Positions 8,857-17,549 are shown, numbered from the stretch's first letter. The stretch: DNA of 64,000 nucleotides from WHSP01 sp040905505 (GCA_040905505.1 JBBDRL010000109.1:4746-68745), one strand, 5' to 3'. Notes: generated from the letters alone by a model not told the origin. Numbers and translations: made by a program.

Positions 8857-9534
8857 ATGGTATTCAACTTCTTCCGTGGCCAACGGGGCGAGCGGCTCGA
8901 CCGCATCGAGGCGAAGATGCAGGGGATGCTCGTCCATGATCGACACGAGTTCGACCTTGCGATGGCCGCACTACTTGGCGAGGCCGTCGCGGAAAACGTC
9001 AACGACGATCTCCGATCGACCGATCGCAAGGTCAACCAGCTCGAACGTGAGATTCGCCGCGAGCTCGTCGTGAACGCAAGTGTCTTTGGCGGCATCGACA
9101 CGCCCGCGGTGCTCGTATATATGTCTGTCGTCAAAGACATCGAACGGGTCGGGGATTATGCCAAGAACCTGGTGGACCTGGCGCTCGATGGGGCGAATCT
9201 GGCCGAGGCGCCCGACGCGGATCTCTGGCGGAGCCTCACGACCGAGATCTCCCAGTACATCGCCGACGCCGGCGACGCCTTCCTCGCCCGCGAGGAAGAC
9301 CAGTGCCGGCAGCTCCTCGGTCGCGGGGACGAGCTCCTCCAGATATTCGACGACGGCGTGTCGGCCCTCGTCCGTAACGACGACCATGGCGAGCACGCGG
9401 TCGCCCGCGCCCTCGCGCACCGGTATCTTAAGCGGGTCGTAGCGCATCTGATGAACCTGCTGTCGGCCGTCGTGATGCCGCTCGATCGACTCGACTATTT
9501 CGATGAGGACCCGGAGGATCGCTCCGGCCGGTGA
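8857..9534 (+). CDS. PhoU domain-containing protein
   Basis: 225 aa, all helical, with two PhoU-like three-helix units: the first centred on DIERVGDYAKNLVDLAL (about 90-110), the second on the C-terminal segment AHRYLKRVVAHLMNLLSAVV. The acidic pattern DxxxD/E of PhoU, which binds metal clusters, is visible in VVKDIERVGD. It lies nine nucleotides after the Na/Pi transporter and is almost certainly cotranscribed and functionally paired with it, supplying the regulatory domain that other species fuse to the transporter. No phosphate-responsive promoter element was identified. Confidence 0.85.
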   Translation: MVFNFFRGQRGERLDRIEAKMQGMLVHDRHEFDLAMAALLGEAVAENVNDDLRSTDRKVNQLEREIRRELVVNASVFGGIDTPAVLVYMSVVKDIERVGDYAKNLVDLALDGANLAEAPDADLWRSLTTEISQYIADAGDAFLAREEDQCRQLLGRGDELLQIFDDGVSALVRNDDHGEHAVARALAHRYLKRVVAHLMNLLSAVVMPLDRLDYFDEDPEDRSGR

Positions 9535-9682
9535 GCCGCGACGCGCCAGATGATCGGCTTGCCCGTGCCCTGCAAGCACGCCTATTTTCACGGCGTGCGC
9601 GTGCCCCCGCGCTACCCGGTCCCGCCCCACGCGTCCGAACCCCGCACCGGAAGGGGTGACCGATGCGTCGGGGCCTCACGGC

Positions 9683-9784
9683 ACTCGGTACAGCCTCAGC
9701 GGGGTCCATATTGATGAGAACGATGTTCTGTATGCGGCCGATTCCGAGTCCGGCCCTGCCTCCATCCAGTACGTCGGAGAGTAG
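9683..9784 (+). pseudogene. Remnant of an NHL-repeat gene
   Basis: Read in the frame ending at TAG 9782-9784, this stretch gives IDENDVLYAADSES followed by an unrelated tail. It matches IDENDILYATDSES of the intact NHL-repeat protein at 22539-23600, including the preceding Ser-Gly. The rest of the propeller is missing on both sides and there is no start codon, so this is a fragment left by duplication or gene decay. It stops four nucleotides before the apparent start of the AI-2E family gene and shares its frame. Confidence 0.7.
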
Positions 9785-9787
9785 ACC

Positions 9788-10954
9788 CTGAGAGCCCGAA
9801 CTCTCGAGAGCCGCGTCTTCATCGCACTCGTCCTCGCGACGACTGCTGCTTTTCTCTGGCTCGTCCGCGACTTTCTTCAGCCGGTCTTCTGGGCTGCGGT
9901 CTTCGCGATCCTGTTCGGCCCCGTTTTTCGCCGCGTCAACCGGCTGGTCCGCGGGCGTAAGAGCATCGCTTCCTTCCTCACCATCCTGGTCGTCGTGGTG
10001 GTGGTGCTCGTCCCTTTCGGCCTGCTCATCGCCGCGGTCACGCAGCAGGCGCTCTCCCTGTACCGCCGTATCTCCACCGGTGACATCGACCTGCGGGCGC
10101 CGGTCGAGTTCGTCGAGCGCTCGCTCCCCGCCGTGACCGATATCCTCGGCCGGTACGGCGTCGACATCGATCAGGTCCGCAGCTCGGTCGAGAACACCGC
10201 CATCTCCATCAGCCAGTACGTCGGCGGGCAGGCGCTCGCCATCGGCCAGAACACGCTCACCGTCGCGGTGATGTTCGGCCTGATGCTCTACCTGCTGTTC
10301 TTCTTCCTGCGAGATGGTGAGCGCATTGTGCGCGGCATGATCCGCGCCCTGCCGATGGGTGACGCGCGGGAGGCGCGGCTGTTCGCGAAATTCGCCGAGG
10401 TCGCGCGCGCAACCGTCAAGGGCACTCTCGTCGTTGCCATCGTGCAGGGTGCATTGGGGGGTGTCCTCTTCACGATCGCCGGCATCGGCGCGGCCGTTTT
10501 CTGGGGTGTCATGATGGGGATTCTCTCACTGCTGCCGGCGGTGGGGCCCGCGCTGATCTGGATTCCGGCGGCAGTCGTCCTTTTCGTGACCGGGGCGGTC
10601 TGGGAGGGGATTCTCGTGATCGCGGGTGGCGCGGTCGTCGTGGGGCTGGTGGATAACATCCTTCGACCAATCCTCGTCGGCCGCGAGACGAAGATGCCGG
10701 ACTACTTCGTCCTCATCGCCACCCTCGGCGGCCTCACCGTCTTCGGCCTCTCGGGCTTCGTCGCCGGACCGATCATCGCCGCGCTCTTCCTGGTCGTCTG
10801 GGAGATGTTCGCTGACGAGTACGCACCCGCCGATGCGCCCGGGTCCTACCCCAGTCCCCCGGCTCCTGCTGCGGTGCCTCCCCCCCCGACAGCACCTCCA
10901 TCCGAGAGTCAGTCCGGCTCGCCCGAAGCACCCGCATCCGATTCCGAGAGCTGA
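9788..10954 (+). CDS. AI-2E family transporter, apparent CTG start
   Basis: About 388 aa. The frame reads as a complete AI-2E/PerM-type permease: N-terminal helices (FIALVLATTAAFLWLV, then PVFWAAVFAILFGPVF), the large mid-region, and paired helices with LPAVGPALIWIPAA and GLVDNILRPILVG, a family hallmark. Between the in-frame TAG at 9782 and the first GTG at 9995 there is no ATG, GTG or TTG, yet the coding sequence is clearly homologous there. CTG at 9788 has a GGAGAG ribosome site (9776-9781) at six-nucleotide spacing and is the best start. The C-terminus is a Pro/Ser-rich tail. Family members export small molecules or ions; the substrate here is unknown. Confidence 0.82.
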   Translation: MRARTLESRVFIALVLATTAAFLWLVRDFLQPVFWAAVFAILFGPVFRRVNRLVRGRKSIASFLTILVVVVVVLVPFGLLIAAVTQQALSLYRRISTGDIDLRAPVEFVERSLPAVTDILGRYGVDIDQVRSSVENTAISISQYVGGQALAIGQNTLTVAVMFGLMLYLLFFFLRDGERIVRGMIRALPMGDAREARLFAKFAEVARATVKGTLVVAIVQGALGGVLFTIAGIGAAVFWGVMMGILSLLPAVGPALIWIPAAVVLFVTGAVWEGILVIAGGAVVVGLVDNILRPILVGRETKMPDYFVLIATLGGLTVFGLSGFVAGPIIAALFLVVWEMFADEYAPADAPGSYPSPPAPAAVPPPPTAPPSESQSGSPEAPASDSES

Positions 10955-11310
10955 CGCTCGACCTCCTCCACGACCCGGCGTGGCTCGACCGGCTTAGCCA
11001 GATATCCGTCGCAGCCGGCAGCCTCCGCCCGCGCTCTGTCGGTCGCGAGTGCGTGGGCCGTGAGGGCGATGACCGGGATATGTGACGTCTCCTCCGAGGA
11101 CTTCAGGATCTTCGTCGCTTCCCACCCATCGATCTTCGGGATCGAGATGTCCATCAGGATGAGGTCGGGGGATTGCTGTCTGGCCATCGTTATCCCCATC
11201 TCCCCATCGGTAGCTACGAGGACGGCATAGCCGAAGTGCTCGAGAATCGTCCGGTAGATCGCAGCGTTGTCCACATTGTCCTCCACCAGGAGGATGGTAT
11301 TGGTCGACAT
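10909..11310 (-). CDS. Single-domain response regulator (CheY/DivK-like)
   Basis: 133 aa, only a receiver domain. Acidic pocket VEDN near residue 10, phosphoacceptor Asp in LILMDISIP (about residue 55), Thr in ALTAHAL and Lys in LAKPVEP are all present. There is no output domain, so it should act by protein contact or in a phosphorelay. It starts eight nucleotides after the stop of the GAF histidine kinase gene, its evident partner. Its 3' end overlaps the 3' end of the convergent AI-2E gene by 46 nt. Confidence 0.9.
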   Translation of the reverse strand: MSTNTILLVEDNVDNAAIYRTILEHFGYAVLVATDGEMGITMARQQSPDLILMDISIPKIDGWEATKILKSSEETSHIPVIALTAHALATDRARAEAAGCDGYLAKPVEPRRVVEEVERQLSESDAGASGEPD

Positions 11311-11317
11311 GCTGATC

Positions 11318-12823
11318 TCAATCGAGTGGTGAATCGGCGGGCAGGCGCAGCGCGAACGTGCTGCCTTGGCCTACCTCGCTCTCGGCCAGGAGGTCGCCGC
11401 CGAGGAGACGTGCCAGCTCACGGCTGACCGAAAGACCCAGACCGGTTCCGTCCGTGCTGCTGCGGAGATCACGGTCGAGCTGCTCGAAGGGTACGAAAAT
11501 CTGCTCCAGATGCTCAGGCGCGACCCCGATCCCGGTGTCGCTGACGCGTACGATGACGTCCGAGCCCTCGCGCTCGAGATCGACCTCGACCCAGCCCTGA
11601 TCGGTGAACTTGACCGCGTTGCTCACCAGGTTGAACAGGATCTGGCGAAGCTTCCCGCCATCCGTGCGGATGATCTCCGGGTGATCGGGAACCTGGAGCC
11701 GCAGCTCGAGGCCCTGCCGCTCCGCCAGCGGCGATAGCAGATCGACGACTTCCGCCGCGATTGCCGTGCAGTCGACATCGCTGACATCGACGTTCTCCCC
11801 GCCGGCCTCGATCCGGGCGAGGCTCAGGACCTGGTTGACGAGCCCCAGCAGGTGCGTGGCTCCCGCTCTGACCCGATCGAGCTGCTTCTTCTGCTGAACG
11901 TTCAGCGGACCGGTAATCTCCGCGACAAGAAGGTCGGTATAGCCGATGATCGCATTCATCGGCGTGCGGAACTCGTGGCTCATGACCGCCAGGAACTGGC
12001 TCTTGGCCTGATTCGCCCGGTTCGCCTCCTCCCGCGCCGCCTCGGCCGCCGACTTGGCCACTGCGAGCGCCTCATTCGCCTTGGTGAGTGACTCGTTGAC
12101 GCTTCGGGCCTCTTCGATCTGCCGTTCCAGTTCCGTCGCCTGCTCTTCGAGATGCACCGCCTGCGCCTGCAGCTCCTCGGTCTGCATCTCCAGCTCCGAT
12201 GCCTGCTCCTGGATGCGGTCGCGGGCGTCCTCGAGTTCGGCGACCAGCCGCGAATTTTCGATCGCCGTCGCCGCCCGCCGCGCCAGATCCGCCAGGAGCT
12301 TACAATCGAGCTGGGAGTACGTCCGCCCGGATTCGGCATGTACGAACGTCAATGCGCCGAGGACCGCGTTCGCGGTGCTGAGCGGTGCCGCCACGAACGA
12401 TCTAAGCTGAAGTTGCTTGATGAGAGCCAGGTGCTCGGCGTCCTGCGCTGCCTCACGCAGCAGCTCGTCCGGGATATTCTCGAGGTATTCGACCTCTCCC
12501 GACCGGATCACCTGCGGAACGCCGTGGGGAGCGCTCTCATCCGGCGGGTAGCGCTCCTGGAGGGCGTACACGAACGCCACCTTCTCCGGGTTCTGGTGCT
12601 CCACCGCGACACGCTCGGTTCGCCCATGCGGATCAATTAGATCGACCGCGCACCAGTCCGCGAACCGAGGGACCGCGAGCTTGGCGATGTTGCGCAGTGT
12701 CTGGGCGTAGTCGAGCGAAGACGCCAGGATCTGGCTCGCGTCCGCCAGGAAAGCCGCTCGCTCCTCGCTCCGGCGAAGTGCCTCCTCCATTTCGCCGTGT
12801 TTGTTCCTGTCCTCGGTATCCAT
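11318..12823 (-). CDS. GAF-domain sensor histidine kinase
   Basis: 501 aa, soluble: no membrane helix is visible. Order: short N-terminal helix, GAF domain (about 30-185), long coiled coil rich in Glu/Gln/Ala (about 190-268), HisKA with phosphorylated His in SHEFRTPMNAIIGY, and HATPase_c with N-box NLVSNAVKF, G1 DTGIGV and G2 GTGLGLS. The GAF domain should sense a cytoplasmic ligand or redox state; none can be named. It forms an operon with the receiver gene seven nucleotides downstream. Confidence 0.9.
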   Translation of the reverse strand: MDTEDRNKHGEMEEALRRSEERAAFLADASQILASSLDYAQTLRNIAKLAVPRFADWCAVDLIDPHGRTERVAVEHQNPEKVAFVYALQERYPPDESAPHGVPQVIRSGEVEYLENIPDELLREAAQDAEHLALIKQLQLRSFVAAPLSTANAVLGALTFVHAESGRTYSQLDCKLLADLARRAATAIENSRLVAELEDARDRIQEQASELEMQTEELQAQAVHLEEQATELERQIEEARSVNESLTKANEALAVAKSAAEAAREEANRANQAKSQFLAVMSHEFRTPMNAIIGYTDLLVAEITGPLNVQQKKQLDRVRAGATHLLGLVNQVLSLARIEAGGENVDVSDVDCTAIAAEVVDLLSPLAERQGLELRLQVPDHPEIIRTDGGKLRQILFNLVSNAVKFTDQGWVEVDLEREGSDVIVRVSDTGIGVAPEHLEQIFVPFEQLDRDLRSSTDGTGLGLSVSRELARLLGGDLLAESEVGQGSTFALRLPADSPLD

Positions 12824-12993
12824 GCCCTTTTCTGATATTGTGATCGCGGGACCGCCAGTTCGCCCGCGCTCCGAACATGCCGCTACGGCACCCGTGATTG
12901 CAAGGGCTTCACGGCACTCTGCTGCCGGGATCGCTGGCTTGGAACGTGCACTATCGGAAGGTTCCTTCAGGGCCTATAAGAGGAGTGAATTGA

Positions 12994-13671
12994 ATGGATA
13001 GCAACGAGAAGCAAAGCGATGGCGGCCGCATGGAACGGATCGGCGAACGCACGCGGCAAGCGGCTGAGCGGACCCGAGAAGAGATGGCCGCGCGCGCCAG
13101 CGGTCTGGCGGAAGCGTCTCGCGATACGGCCGACCAGGCGCGTGAGAAGCTTGGACGCGCCGCCGAGATCGTCAAGAACGCCGAGCCCGACGAGCACCTG
13201 CGCGAGACGGTGCGAGGCACCACGCAGAACAGCATGCATCGGGCGGGCGATTCGCTCGGCCGCGCGGCACCGAAAATCGGCAGGGGCGCTGAATCGGCGG
13301 CAGTCAAAGCGGGCGCCGCGCTTCACAAGGTAGCCCGGCCGCTATCGGCCATTCTGGGCGCCATCGCGGCTACCGTCGGTGGCTGGTGGAAGCAGGCGTC
13401 GGCCGGCGATCCCTCCCTGCCGAAGCCTGCGGACGAGGCCTGCCGAGCGCATTTCGCGACTCTCTCCGGCATTCCCACCGGCGTCACCTTCGAACGTGCA
13501 CGTCCGGGTTACGCACTGGGCTTCCTCGCCGGGCAGAATCCGGATTATCGCGGCCGTCCCTTCGACGAGGTCGAAGGCGATCTGAGGACCGGATTCAGCA
13601 GCGATACGCCCGAGGAGTACGAGGCGCTGCGCGAGTTCGTTCGATTCGGGTACGGCCGGGCGACTGCCTGA
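12994..13671 (+). CDS. Hypothetical stress-type protein with amphipathic N-terminal half
   Basis: 225 aa. Residues 1-125 are a long run of Ala, Arg, Glu and Lys helices without hydrophobic core, like LEA/YtxH-type stress proteins. A short hydrophobic segment (LSAILGAIAATVGGWW) follows, then a small C-terminal domain (about 150-222) with YALGFLAGQNPDYRGRPFDE and EYEALREFVRFGYG. That last pattern resembles a domain seen in other stress-linked hypothetical proteins. AGGAG at about 12980 precedes the ATG. It is followed by another small gene and could be cotranscribed. No function is assigned. Confidence 0.65.
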   Translation: MDSNEKQSDGGRMERIGERTRQAAERTREEMAARASGLAEASRDTADQAREKLGRAAEIVKNAEPDEHLRETVRGTTQNSMHRAGDSLGRAAPKIGRGAESAAVKAGAALHKVARPLSAILGAIAATVGGWWKQASAGDPSLPKPADEACRAHFATLSGIPTGVTFERARPGYALGFLAGQNPDYRGRPFDEVEGDLRTGFSSDTPEEYEALREFVRFGYGRATA

Positions 13672-13771
13672 CCGAACGCCGGTGCGGGATCGACGCGGCA
13701 GAGTTAACTTGCCGAACTCTGCTGCAGCGATCCTGCGCCGCGACGCCACCACCTTCATCGTGACGAGGAAC

Positions 13772-14059
13772 ATGAGCGACACCAACGAGCTTCCCGCGAC
13801 TGCCGGTGGCCGCGAGCAGCTGAGCCAGCGTCTGGCCGACATCAGTGCCAAGGTGGACCAGGGCGATTTCTCGGGAGCACGGGCCGACATGTTCGTGGGG
13901 CGGTGGAAGGAAGGAGTGGCCGCGGACGACGTTCCCGAGGACGACCTGACGCAGGCGGGTATGCACATGGACACCGCGCATTCCGCGCTCTCGCGGTGGC
14001 CGCCCGATCTGCCGACGGCCACGAAGGCGATCGCGGAAGCCCGCAAAATCGTCGGGTAG
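13772..14059 (+). CDS. Hypothetical small protein
   Basis: 95 aa beginning MSDTNELPATA; the ATG at 13772 was preferred over longer upstream options because GAGG lies just before it. The sequence is mostly helical and soluble (EQLSQRLADISAKVDQGDFSG, then DLPTATKAIAEARKIV) with no signal peptide or cysteine. No family was recognised. It lies about 100 nt behind the stress-type gene at 12994 on the same strand. The next 205 nt contain nothing I can name. Confidence 0.5.
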   Translation: MSDTNELPATAGGREQLSQRLADISAKVDQGDFSGARADMFVGRWKEGVAADDVPEDDLTQAGMHMDTAHSALSRWPPDLPTATKAIAEARKIVG

Positions 14060-14264
14060 TCGAGTCAGTCTGGCGTGTTGCCCCGCGCGCCGGCGGGGGC
14101 CCGGCACGCGGAAATCGCACGGCCTGCTCTCCCGCTTGCTCTCCATGCTCGAGGCTCAGACCTTGCACACCATTCCTCTCTCCTGACCATCAGGATCCGT
14201 GCATCCGCGGCGCGAGTGTTCGGCTGCGGCGGTCACTAATGAGAATGACAAGTGAGGTGGGCTG

Positions 14265-14621
14265 ATGCCTCAGAAATCTTACGCCGTACTCGTTCTTCTA
14301 ATTCTCGCGACGGCCGTCTCTGCCTGCGCACACCTCGGCGGCGGCGGGGACGCTACCGCGGAGCTGCGTGTGGAGAATAATCTCATCCCGCCTACCACCT
14401 TGAGTGTCTATGCATTGCCGGATACCGGCACCCGTCAGCTGGTGGGGATCGTAAGGCCGGGAGCCACGACCGACCTGTCGTTTTCGCCCCGCGCCGCGGC
14501 CAGCTACCAGTTCGTCGCTGAGACGACAGAAGGGCGCGATATCGTATCGCCTCCGATCAACATACGCGCCGGCGACACCGCTGAATGGGACCTGGATGCC
14601 AATATCGTGCTGCCCCAATGA
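14265..14621 (+). CDS. Small lipoprotein, paralogue of the gene at 39367
   Basis: 118 aa with a lipoprotein signal ending in SACAH (Cys at about residue 21). The mature part is a single beta-sandwich-like domain: LRVENNLIPPTTLSVYALPD, then QLVGIVRPG, a FVAET strand and INIRAGDTAEWDLD. The same ordered pattern occurs in the lipoprotein encoded at 39367-39792, so the two are paralogues of an undescribed family. GAGGTGGG lies just before the ATG. The partner or ligand is unknown. Confidence 0.72.
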   Translation: MPQKSYAVLVLLILATAVSACAHLGGGGDATAELRVENNLIPPTTLSVYALPDTGTRQLVGIVRPGATTDLSFSPRAAASYQFVAETTEGRDIVSPPINIRAGDTAEWDLDANIVLPQ

Positions 14622-14814
14622 GAATCAGCGTCGTCTGAAGTGGGCTTGCTGGGATCAGAGGCCAGCGTCGTCTTCGGCAGCACTAAAGGACTCGCTCAAC
14701 GATCACCACGTCACGCCAGGCGCGGTCCAGACGCCCGTGTTTCGCGTATATGCCGTCTCTCCGCGCTCCGCTGACCACCTCTCCATGCCGCGAAACACCC
14801 CGCGGCGCCACCGG

Positions 14815-15870
14815 CTACGCTGGTGTAGCGAGCTCCCACGCGTTCGAAGCGGCCGGCAAACCGAACGTCTCCGCGAGCAGCGCGTACGAGCGACGCCGGG
14901 CCCTCGGATCGTGAATCATCGAGCTGACCATCACCTCGTTCGCGCCTGCCTCACGAGCCGCCTCGGTGATGGCCTCCCGAAGCCGTTCGGGCCGCCCGAT
15001 GTACTGGAGCCGCCGATAAGATTCGGCGATTGCCCGCTCCTGAGCCGTGTACGGATACGCCCGTGCCTCGTCCGGCGTCGGCAACGGCCCGAACTCGCCG
15101 CGCCTCAGGCGGACCCACACCAGGTCTCCCGTCGACGCGTGGTAATCCGCCTCCTCGTCCGTCTCGGCGCAAATCACCGACACAGCGAGAATCACGTGCG
15201 GTTCCTCGCGGCCGGCGCCCCCCCGGAAGCTTTCCCGATACGCCCGGGTCGCGGGCGCCGCCGGGGCCGGGCTGAAATGACTCGCGAAGGCGTAGCCCAG
15301 GCCCAGCGATCCCGCCAACTCCGCGCTCGCGCCGCTCGAGCCTAGCAACCATATCGGCGGAAGCGTTACTCCGCTCGGGATGACCTGCACCGAGTGAAAC
15401 GGATGCTCCACCGGGAGGGTGCCCGCCGACAGCCCCACCAGCTCGGCGAGCTGCTGGTTGAACTGCTCCGGCCCGAACGGTCGCAGCGCCCGCGACGTGC
15501 CCGGATCCGTCCCCGGGGCGCGCCCGATTCCCAGATCGATCCGGCCGGGGTACAACGCCTCCAACGTGTGAAACGACTCCGCCAGCTTCAGCGGTACGTG
15601 GTTCTGAAGCATCATTCCACCCGACCCTACCCGGATCCGCTCCGTCGCCGCCGCCGCGTGCGCGATCAGTATCTCCGGCGACGAGCTTGCTATGCTGGGC
15701 ATCCCGTGGTGCTCGGCGAACCAGTACCGTGTATAGCCGGCCTCGTCCGCGAGACGCGCCAATCTCCTCGAGTCCTTCAGCGCTTCCACCGCCGTTCCCC
15801 CGCTGCCGATTGGCGCGAGGTCCAGCACCGACAGCGGAATCGACCCCTCCGAATCTCTATCGTTCATCAT
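14815..15870 (-). CDS. LLM-class flavin-dependent oxidoreductase
   Basis: 351 aa from the ATG at 15870 (an upstream GTG at 15912 would abut the neighbouring gene). It has the luciferase-like monooxygenase fold: LSVLDLAPIG at the N-terminus, TRYWFAEHHGMP, ERIRVGSGGMMLQNH and RIDLGIGRAPGTDPGT, the last forming the flavin phosphate site of the bacterial YhbW/YvbT group. Such enzymes use reduced FMN or F420 and oxygen on unknown small substrates. It is divergent from a marR gene only 44 nt away, suggesting that MarR controls both. Confidence 0.88.
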   Translation of the reverse strand: MMNDRDSEGSIPLSVLDLAPIGSGGTAVEALKDSRRLARLADEAGYTRYWFAEHHGMPSIASSSPEILIAHAAAATERIRVGSGGMMLQNHVPLKLAESFHTLEALYPGRIDLGIGRAPGTDPGTSRALRPFGPEQFNQQLAELVGLSAGTLPVEHPFHSVQVIPSGVTLPPIWLLGSSGASAELAGSLGLGYAFASHFSPAPAAPATRAYRESFRGGAGREEPHVILAVSVICAETDEEADYHASTGDLVWVRLRRGEFGPLPTPDEARAYPYTAQERAIAESYRRLQYIGRPERLREAITEAAREAGANEVMVSSMIHDPRARRRSYALLAETFGLPAASNAWELATPA

Positions 15871-15879
15871 GCCAACCCG

Positions 15880-15908
15880 TTGACCGAAGTGGGGCAGTTC
15901 TGTATCGT
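15880..15908 (+). promoter_or_regulatory. Promoter of the marR gene
   Basis: TTGACC (15880-15885) and TATCGT (15903-15908) are separated by 17 nt. The start codon of marR is at 15915, six nucleotides after the -10 element, so the message would be leaderless or nearly so. Confidence 0.55.
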
Positions 15909-15914
15909 TCACGT

Positions 15915-16343
15915 ATGAACGAATACACCGGTGGTCTCCTGGACGATCCGCTCGTGAGCGCTCTGCTGCGTGCGGCGGAGATGCTTCGGGATCGGATCGA
16001 GGGAGCGCTGGGGGAGGTCGGCCTGTCGGGAGCTCGCTATTCCGTGCTGGAGGAGCTGGCGCGGACGGACGAACCGCTGGCGCTCGGCGAGCTAGCCGCC
16101 CGCGTTTCGTGTGTACGATCGAACATGACGCAGCTCACGGATCGCCTGGAGGCGGATGGCCTGGTGCGACGCGTTCGCGACCCAGCGGATCGGCGCTGCG
16201 TACGTGCGGAGTTGACGCAGGCGGGTACCAAGAGGCAACGTGCCGGGGCGGAGAAGCTTCGCGCCGTGCATGGCGCGTTCATGGGTGGGCTTGCCGTCGA
16301 GGATCGGGCGGCGTTGCTGGAGGCCCTGCGGGCGATCACGTAG
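15915..16343 (+). CDS. MarR-family transcriptional regulator
   Basis: 142 aa. The winged helix is clear: recognition region LGELAARVSCVRSNMTQLTDRLEADGLV, followed by the wing RRVRDPADRRCVRAELT, the conserved MarR DxRxxxxxLT pattern. Flanking N- and C-terminal helices would form the dimer. ATG at 15915 was chosen because it gives normal MarR length; sequence before it belongs to the intergenic promoter. It is divergent from the flavin monooxygenase at 14815 and probably represses that gene and itself in response to a small ligand. The Cys residues in the recognition region and wing could make it redox-sensitive, which is speculation. Confidence 0.9.
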   Translation: MNEYTGGLLDDPLVSALLRAAEMLRDRIEGALGEVGLSGARYSVLEELARTDEPLALGELAARVSCVRSNMTQLTDRLEADGLVRRVRDPADRRCVRAELTQAGTKRQRAGAEKLRAVHGAFMGGLAVEDRAALLEALRAIT

Positions 16344-16473
16344 CGGCCGGTCGGGGTTTCCCCGGGTTCCGTCGTAGGGATGGCCGTTGGGCGGAACCTG
16401 GTCGCAGCGCGAGGATGCCAGACGGATACGAGGAGTGGAGAAGTTGCCCGAAACCGAGGAAGGGGAGTAGGCG

Positions 16474-17172
16474 ATGAAGGTCGAGATTTATTCGGACGTG
16501 GTATGTCCTTGGTGTTATATCGGAGAGCGGCGCTTCGAACGTGCGCTGGCGGGATTCGAGCACGTCGGCGAGGTGGAGGTGGAGTTCCGACCCTTTCAGC
16601 TCGACCCGGACGCGCCGGCCGAGTCGATTCCGCTGAAGTCTTATCTGGCTCGGCGGTTCGGTGGATCCGCCGACGGCATGCTTCGTAATGTGAGCGATGC
16701 CGCCGGCGGGGAGGGGATCTCCATCGACTGGGAGAATGCCAAGGCGGTGAATACGCGTGATTCTCACCGGCTGCTGGAGCTGGCATCGCGTGAGTACGGG
16801 CGCGGCGTCCAGCGCAGCCTCCTGGAGCACCTGTTCGCCGCCCACTTCAGCGAGGGAGGCGATGTGGGTGACCTCGACTGCCTCACCGAACTCGGGGTGG
16901 CCGCCGGAATGGACGAGGAACGGGTTAAAGGATACCTCGAGTCGGGGGAGGGGGCGGAGGAGCTCACACAGGAGCTCGAACGGGCGCGGAGTCTCGGGAT
17001 TCGCGCGGTTCCGGCGTTCTTATTCGAAGGCAAGTACGTGATCGAAGGGGCGCAGCCGTCATCCACGTTTCTGCAGGTGCTCGAAGAGGTGCAGCAGCGG
17101 CTGGAGCACGAGAAAGGGGACCCGGTCGATGCCGACTGTGATGACGGCGTGTGCGCCGCTAGAGAAGGATAG
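16474..17172 (+). CDS. DsbA-family oxidoreductase, FrnE-like
   Basis: 232 aa, no signal peptide, so cytoplasmic. The thioredoxin-like active site is Cys11-Pro-Trp-Cys14 in SDVVCPWCYIGERRFERAL, typical of FrnE-type proteins. The helical insertion spans about residues 60-150, and the cis-Pro loop is AVPAFLFEGKYVI. The C-terminal end has Cys residues (DADCDDGVCA), another FrnE feature that may form a second redox pair. It lies eight nucleotides before the SMR gene and is likely cotranscribed with it. FrnE members are linked to oxidative stress tolerance. Confidence 0.87.
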   Translation: MKVEIYSDVVCPWCYIGERRFERALAGFEHVGEVEVEFRPFQLDPDAPAESIPLKSYLARRFGGSADGMLRNVSDAAGGEGISIDWENAKAVNTRDSHRLLELASREYGRGVQRSLLEHLFAAHFSEGGDVGDLDCLTELGVAAGMDEERVKGYLESGEGAEELTQELERARSLGIRAVPAFLFEGKYVIEGAQPSSTFLQVLEEVQQRLEHEKGDPVDADCDDGVCAAREG

Positions 17173-17180
17173 GAGTCCGT

Positions 17181-17549
17181 GTGGCCTGGCTGATCCTGAT
17201 CGTGGCTGGCCTCCTGGAAGTTGCCTGGGCCGTCGGCCTGAAGTACACCGACGGCTTCACGAGGCCGCTCCCTTCCGTGCTTACGGTGGTTGCGATCGCC
17301 GCGAGCATGCTCCTGCTGGCGATCGCGGCCCGGACACTGCCGATCGGCACCGCCTACGCGGTGTGGGTCGGAATCGGGGCCTTGGGCGCCGGCATTTTCG
17401 GGATCGTTCTGTTCGGCGAGCCGGCGAGCGCCGGCCGTGTCTTCTTCCTCGCCCTGCTGGTCCTCTCGATCGTCGGGTTGAAGGCGACCACCCCCACACC
17501 AGACCCGGTGACCCGCGCCCCCACTGAGGCAGTGGACCGGAGACCGTAG
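17181..17549 (+). CDS. Small multidrug resistance (SMR) exporter, SugE/Gdx-like
   Basis: 122 aa with four hydrophobic helices. The key SMR glutamate is in AGLLEVAWAVGLKYTDGF (Glu13), and TPL-type helix packing is seen in LPIGTAYAVWVGIGALGAG. The GLKYTDGFTRPLPS segment matches the SugE/Gdx subgroup, which exports guanidinium rather than general quaternary amines; the subgroup assignment is an inference. Start is GTG with AGGAG eight nucleotides upstream. No guanidine riboswitch was seen in front of the operon. Confidence 0.85.
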   Translation: MAWLILIVAGLLEVAWAVGLKYTDGFTRPLPSVLTVVAIAASMLLLAIAARTLPIGTAYAVWVGIGALGAGIFGIVLFGEPASAGRVFFLALLVLSIVGLKATTPTPDPVTRAPTEAVDRRP

